Source: VAZQ01 sp963841105
GTDB taxonomy: Bacteria > Pseudomonadota > Alphaproteobacteria > Rhizobiales > Xanthobacteraceae
Assembly: GCA_963841105.1 (NCBI GenBank)
Contig: CAWJCB010000028.1
Coordinates: forward strand, 124,001-188,000
Reading direction: 5' to 3'
Length of the DNA stretch: 64,000 bases
Shown: piece after piece, positions 60,792-64,000 of the stretch
Numbering within the stretch: the first letter of the stretch is position 1
Layout: every line of letters begins with the position of its first letter
Translations under genes and position numbers: made by a program
The notes under the pieces: generated by a model
The model's input: only the letters and a program-made list of their open reading frames with translations
What the model was told of the DNA's origin: nothing
The model's database searches: none

Positions 60792-61612
60792 TCGTTCTCG
60801 TAGGCGCCATTGATCGCGGCGATGTAACGTTTGACCGAGACGTCGAAGATGCGTTTCGCATCCGTCGGGATGACGCGGTCGAAATAATGCCCATAGATCG
60901 CATCGAAATTGAATGGCGCGAGCGCCGCGGCGATTGCATCGACCTGCTTTCCCGAGAGCGGGATGAGATTGGGGTAGCTGCGCATGAAGCTCAGGAATTT
61001 GCGATCCGTTGTCACCGTGGCAATGTCGGACGAGCACAGGACGCCGCGTCCGGCCGCTCCTTTGGACCAATGCAACACGGTTCCACCAGGAAAATGTCCG
61101 CCGCAACGCACGAGCGTCACATCGGGCAGGAGCTTGAGTGTCTCGCCTTCCCATAGCGCAACGGCGGGGTCCGGCCGCATGATCCAGCCCTGGTCGGCCG
61201 CATGCAGAGTGATCGGGACGCCGCCGAGCGCCCGGCTCCAGTCCACCATGCTCGTGTAGAAGTGCGGATGCGATATGCCGATTGCCTTGAGGCCGCCCAG
61301 TCCGTTGATCAGGGCGACGGTCGCCGCATCCACCATTGAAATGCAGTCCCACAAGACGTTTCCGGCGGCCGTGCATACAAGCAGCGCGCGCTGGCCAATC
61401 GCAAAAGACGGCTGGGTGCCGATGCCGATGATGCCGGGCTCGTGCTCGCGGTAGGCGTTGAAATGGCCAGCCGCCAGCGCCGCGGGCGTGGTCCAGGTCT
61501 GCCCGCGCGGCGGAACGTATTGCCGTTCCTCTTCGCAGATCGTGCATTGCGGCGGAGGCGCTGCGCTCGGCGGATATTGTGTGCCGCAGGCCGTGCAGAT
61601 GAACGCATCCAT
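60788..61612 (-). CDS. Metallo-beta-lactamase-fold protein with N-terminal zinc ribbon
   Basis: 274 residues. The N-terminus FICTACGTQYPP ... CTICEEERQYV has two CxxC pairs, a rubredoxin/zinc-ribbon-like module, followed by an MBL fold: GISHPHFYTSMVDW in place of the usual HxHxDH, GGHFPGGTVLHW, and SSDIATV. The first metal motif is degenerate (HPHFYTSMVDW), so a two-metal hydrolase site is uncertain. The start at 61612 begins directly at the ribbon; the upstream open frame is not conserved. Probably cytoplasmic; substrate unknown. Confidence 0.82.
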   Translation of the reverse strand: MDAFICTACGTQYPPSAAPPPQCTICEEERQYVPPRGQTWTTPAALAAGHFNAYREHEPGIIGIGTQPSFAIGQRALLVCTAAGNVLWDCISMVDAATVALINGLGGLKAIGISHPHFYTSMVDWSRALGGVPITLHAADQGWIMRPDPAVALWEGETLKLLPDVTLVRCGGHFPGGTVLHWSKGAAGRGVLCSSDIATVTTDRKFLSFMRSYPNLIPLSGKQVDAIAAALAPFNFDAIYGHYFDRVIPTDAKRIFDVSVKRYIAAINGAYENE

Positions 61613-61838
61613 CTCGTTATCTCCATAGAGCGTTCGATGCTGTTGACCCCTCATATACCGCCCCCTGAAAGGAACCGGAAAGGGGACGTACACCGAGTGC
61701 GTTGCCCGCCATATGCGATTGCCCTGCTCTGCCGGGTAAGGTACGCCGTGTCTGCCTCCCGATGTCGCGTCATTCCAGGTTCCGCGTGCTGGAATGGCAG
61801 CGATTGCAAGACGACGTTCCTTCCGCACGGAGCCGCAG

Positions 61839-63882
61839 ATGAGCACATTCGAGCGGGCGAGCGTGTGCACTCTTGATTGTCCGGACACCTGCAGCCTCAC
61901 AGTGACAGTGGCGGACAAGCGCATCGTCAAGGTGCGCGGTTCGCATGCGCTGCCGTACACGGACGCTGTGATCTGCAACAAGGTGGCGCATCACACGGCC
62001 GATTTCGTGCACGGCGCAGCCCGGCTGCAAGCGCCGCTGATTCGCACCGGTTCGCGCGGATCAGGCAAGTTCGAGCCGGTGAGCTGGGAGCGGGCGCTCG
62101 ACGTCATCCATAAGCGCGTCACCGAGGTCATCGCCCGATGGGGCCCGCAAGCCGTCATGCCGCTGAACTACGCCGGGCCGCACGGCATGCTCGCCTACGA
62201 CAGCATGTCCTTGCGGTTCTTCCACAAGCTTGGTGCGACGCAGCTCTATCGCGGTGCCCTGTGCGGCATGGTGAGGGGCGAAGCATGGGCGGGGACCTAT
62301 GGCGAGGTCCCCGGCATCGGCCCCGAGGCGGCAGCCGCCGCCAAGCTCAACATTGTGTGGGGCAACAACGCCACCGTCACCAACCTGCACCTCGTGCGCA
62401 AGATTCATGCTTCGAGGCGCATGGGTGGTCGGCTCGCGGTCGTTGATCCGCTGCGCAGCAAAATCGCCGAGCAGGCGGATCTCCATCTCGCGTCAAGACC
62501 CGGCACCGACGTGCTGCTGGGTTTTGCGCTCGCCGTCGAGCTGGAAAAGCTCGGCGCTCACGACCGCGATTTCATTGCGCGTCACGTGAGCGGCTACGAC
62601 GAGTTCATGGCGCTTGCTCGCGAATGGCCGCCGGAAAAAGCCGCCGAGGCATGCGCCCTGCGCGCCGTGGACATTCGCCTTCTGGCCCGCTGGATGGCGG
62701 AATCGGAGCCGCTGGTGGTTGCGCCTGGAAACGGCCTCGAGCGCGGACGCAACGGCGGCAGCGGCATTCGCGCGGCGATCGCGCTGCCCGCGCTCCTTGG
62801 CAAGCTCGGGCGTGAGAGCGGCATTGTGCTCGCCGCCCGTTTTGCTTTCCCGAAAACTCCGGCCAAGCTGACGCGGCCCGATCTTCTGCCGCAGGGTACG
62901 CGTACGCTCAATATCCTGGACGTCGGCCGGCACCTCGAACGCGACGACATCGATCCGCCGCTGCGCGCTCTGTTCATCTACAATCATAACCCCATCGTGG
63001 TGCATCCCGACCAGAACCGGATGAAGCGGGGACTCCGGCGTGAGGACATTTTCGTGGTCGGCATCGAGGTCGCCATGACCGAAAGCATGCAGCACTGCGA
63101 CGTCGTGCTGCCGGCGGCCACGCATTTCGAATGCGACGACCTCTATCCCGCCTACGGCCATCACTGGCTGCAACGGGCCGAGGCCGTCATTGCGCCTCCC
63201 GGCGAAGCGCTCCCCAATACCCGAGATCTTCCGGCGACTGGCCGCGCGCTTCGGATTCAACGATGCGTGCTTCAAGGCGAGCGACCGCGAGCTGATGGAC
63301 GATGCGATCGACGGCGCGCATCCGCGCCTGCGTGGCATCAAGCCGAGCGAGATCGCGACCAACGAGGCCTTGCGCATGGCCTCGCCCGATCGGCAACCTC
63401 TGGCGCTCTTTCACAATGTCATGCCGGCCACGCCGTCAGGAAAGATCGAGCTCGCCTCTGATCTCCTGGGCGCGCGTTGGGGAGCGCAGGCGCGGTTGCC
63501 CGGTTTTCGATCGCGCGCAAACAGGTTTCCGCTCGCCCTTGTCTCGCCTGCCTCGAACAAGCGCATCTCCTCGACGCTGCTCGGCACTGACAGGGAGCGC
63601 GAGCAAGCCCCCCTTCTCATCATGCATCCACAGGACGCGCGTGTGCGGGGCCTCGAAGCTGCGCAGCTCGTGAAGGTGTGGAACGACCTCGGGGCGGTGA
63701 TCCTGCCGCTGCGGATCACCGATGCCGTAGCGCCCGGCGTCGTGGCATCGGAGAAGGGCGCATGGCTCTCGACCAGCACGACCGGGCAGACGATCAGCGC
63801 CCTGGTCTCAGCCGATGCTCGCGCCGACCTGGCGCAGGGCGCCTGTTACAACGACACCGAAGTTGAGGTGGAGCGAGCTTAG
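61839..63882 (+). CDS. Molybdopterin oxidoreductase (DMSO reductase family), frameshifted as sequenced
   Basis: About 680 residues after removing one extra C near 63221 (CTC CCC AAT ACC C GAG ATC): frame one ends GEALPNT, frame two resumes EIFRRLAARFGFNDACF. N-terminal [4Fe-4S] ligands in SVCTLDCPDTCSL plus a later Cys (AVICNK), molybdopterin-binding blocks (GNNATVTNLH, FIYNHNPIVVHP) and a C-terminal cap domain. No Tat signal is seen, so it is probably cytoplasmic. Related to formate dehydrogenase-like and transhydroxylase-like oxidoreductases; the substrate is unknown. Divergent from the MBL gene across about 226 bases. Confidence 0.85.
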
Positions 63883-63906
63883 TCTTATTGCGTCACAATG
63901 TCTGGT

Positions 63907-63932
63907 CCCGGTCGCGAGGTCTCGCGACCGGG
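63907..63932 (+). terminator. Hairpin after the molybdopterin oxidoreductase gene
   Basis: Perfect 12-base arms CCCGGTCGCGAG / CTCGCGACCGGG with a 2-base spacer, 25 bases after the stop. No T-run follows, so rho-independent termination is uncertain and it may be a palindromic repeat of the kind seen elsewhere. Nothing else is recognised from here to the window end. Confidence 0.5.
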
Positions 63933-64000
63933 TGCGGGGCGCCGTATGGCGGTAGACCTCCCTTACCGGCGGCCAATTCGATAAGCCTGCGCGGGCGACA

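Noticed and set aside
1..64000. CRISPR arrays, insertion sequences, prophage or replication origin
   Set aside because: No regularly spaced direct repeats with unique spacers, no transposase or integrase frames, and no dnaA-box cluster or phage structural genes were seen.

Overview
The window is high-GC bacterial chromosome from an alphaproteobacterium, most likely order Hyphomicrobiales (Rhizobiales) near Xanthobacteraceae/Nitrobacteraceae. This rests on protein style and gene order: dapF-mtaB-ftsY-yciB-ccmGDCBA-acnA, the atpHAGDC operon followed by rppH, the proA-nadD-rsfS-rlmH-envC-ctpA block, and zapE-mdh. No genus can be fixed from sequence alone. Nearly all genes are housekeeping; accessory DNA is concentrated at 12.0-13.2 kb, 43.3-45.6 kb and 51.8-63.9 kb.

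Layout. 1-5.5 kb: 2-oxoglutarate dehydrogenase complex genes lpd (cut by the window edge), odhB and odhA on the minus strand. 5.7-6.5 kb: ribosomal proteins L27 and L21. 6.8-11.9 kb: dapF, mtaB, a flavoprotein, an RluA-type pseudouridine synthase, ftsY and yciB. 12.0-13.2 kb: an inserted nucleotidyltransferase-like gene and a decayed ParE-type toxin module. 13.2-16.1 kb: cytochrome c maturation genes ccmG, D, C, B, A (minus strand), divergent from aconitase acnA. 19.3-29.2 kb: DUF1223, DUF2794, two GNATs, a Bax-inhibitor-1 protein, a YbbA/YbbP-type ABC exporter divergent from a TesA-like esterase, thpR and zapE. 29.3-37.0 kb: mdh, an NMT1/SsuA-type ABC importer, hutU and priA. 37.4-42.6 kb: atpHAGDC with a small coiled-coil ORF inside. 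42.7-51.7 kb: rppH, a truncated polysaccharide deacetylase gene, an inserted exported amidohydrolase, ctpA, an EnvC-like gene, rlmH, rsfS, nadD and proA. 51.8-54.8 kb: a small island bounded by tRNA-Leu(CAA) and a 24-nt direct repeat of its 3' end, holding an arginase-family gene and remnants of substrate-binding proteins. 54.9-63.9 kb: dsbB, then a probable aromatic-catabolism cluster (2Fe-2S reductase, metal-dependent amidohydrolase, Rieske ferredoxin, FAH-family hydrolase, extradiol-type VOC protein, metallo-beta-lactamase fold protein, molybdopterin oxidoreductase).

Two things stand out. First, an unusual number of conserved genes have broken frames (ftsY, acnA twice, zapE, an ABC permease, atpA, the coiled-coil ORF, atpD, the molybdopterin oxidoreductase, parE). 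Several are normally essential, so consensus errors are the simplest explanation, but two are in-frame stop codons and three +1 shifts share a Glu-Glu codon pair followed by an extra C. Second, the intergenic spaces carry at least five families of palindromic repeats, some inside operons and some supplying the stop codon of the adjacent gene.
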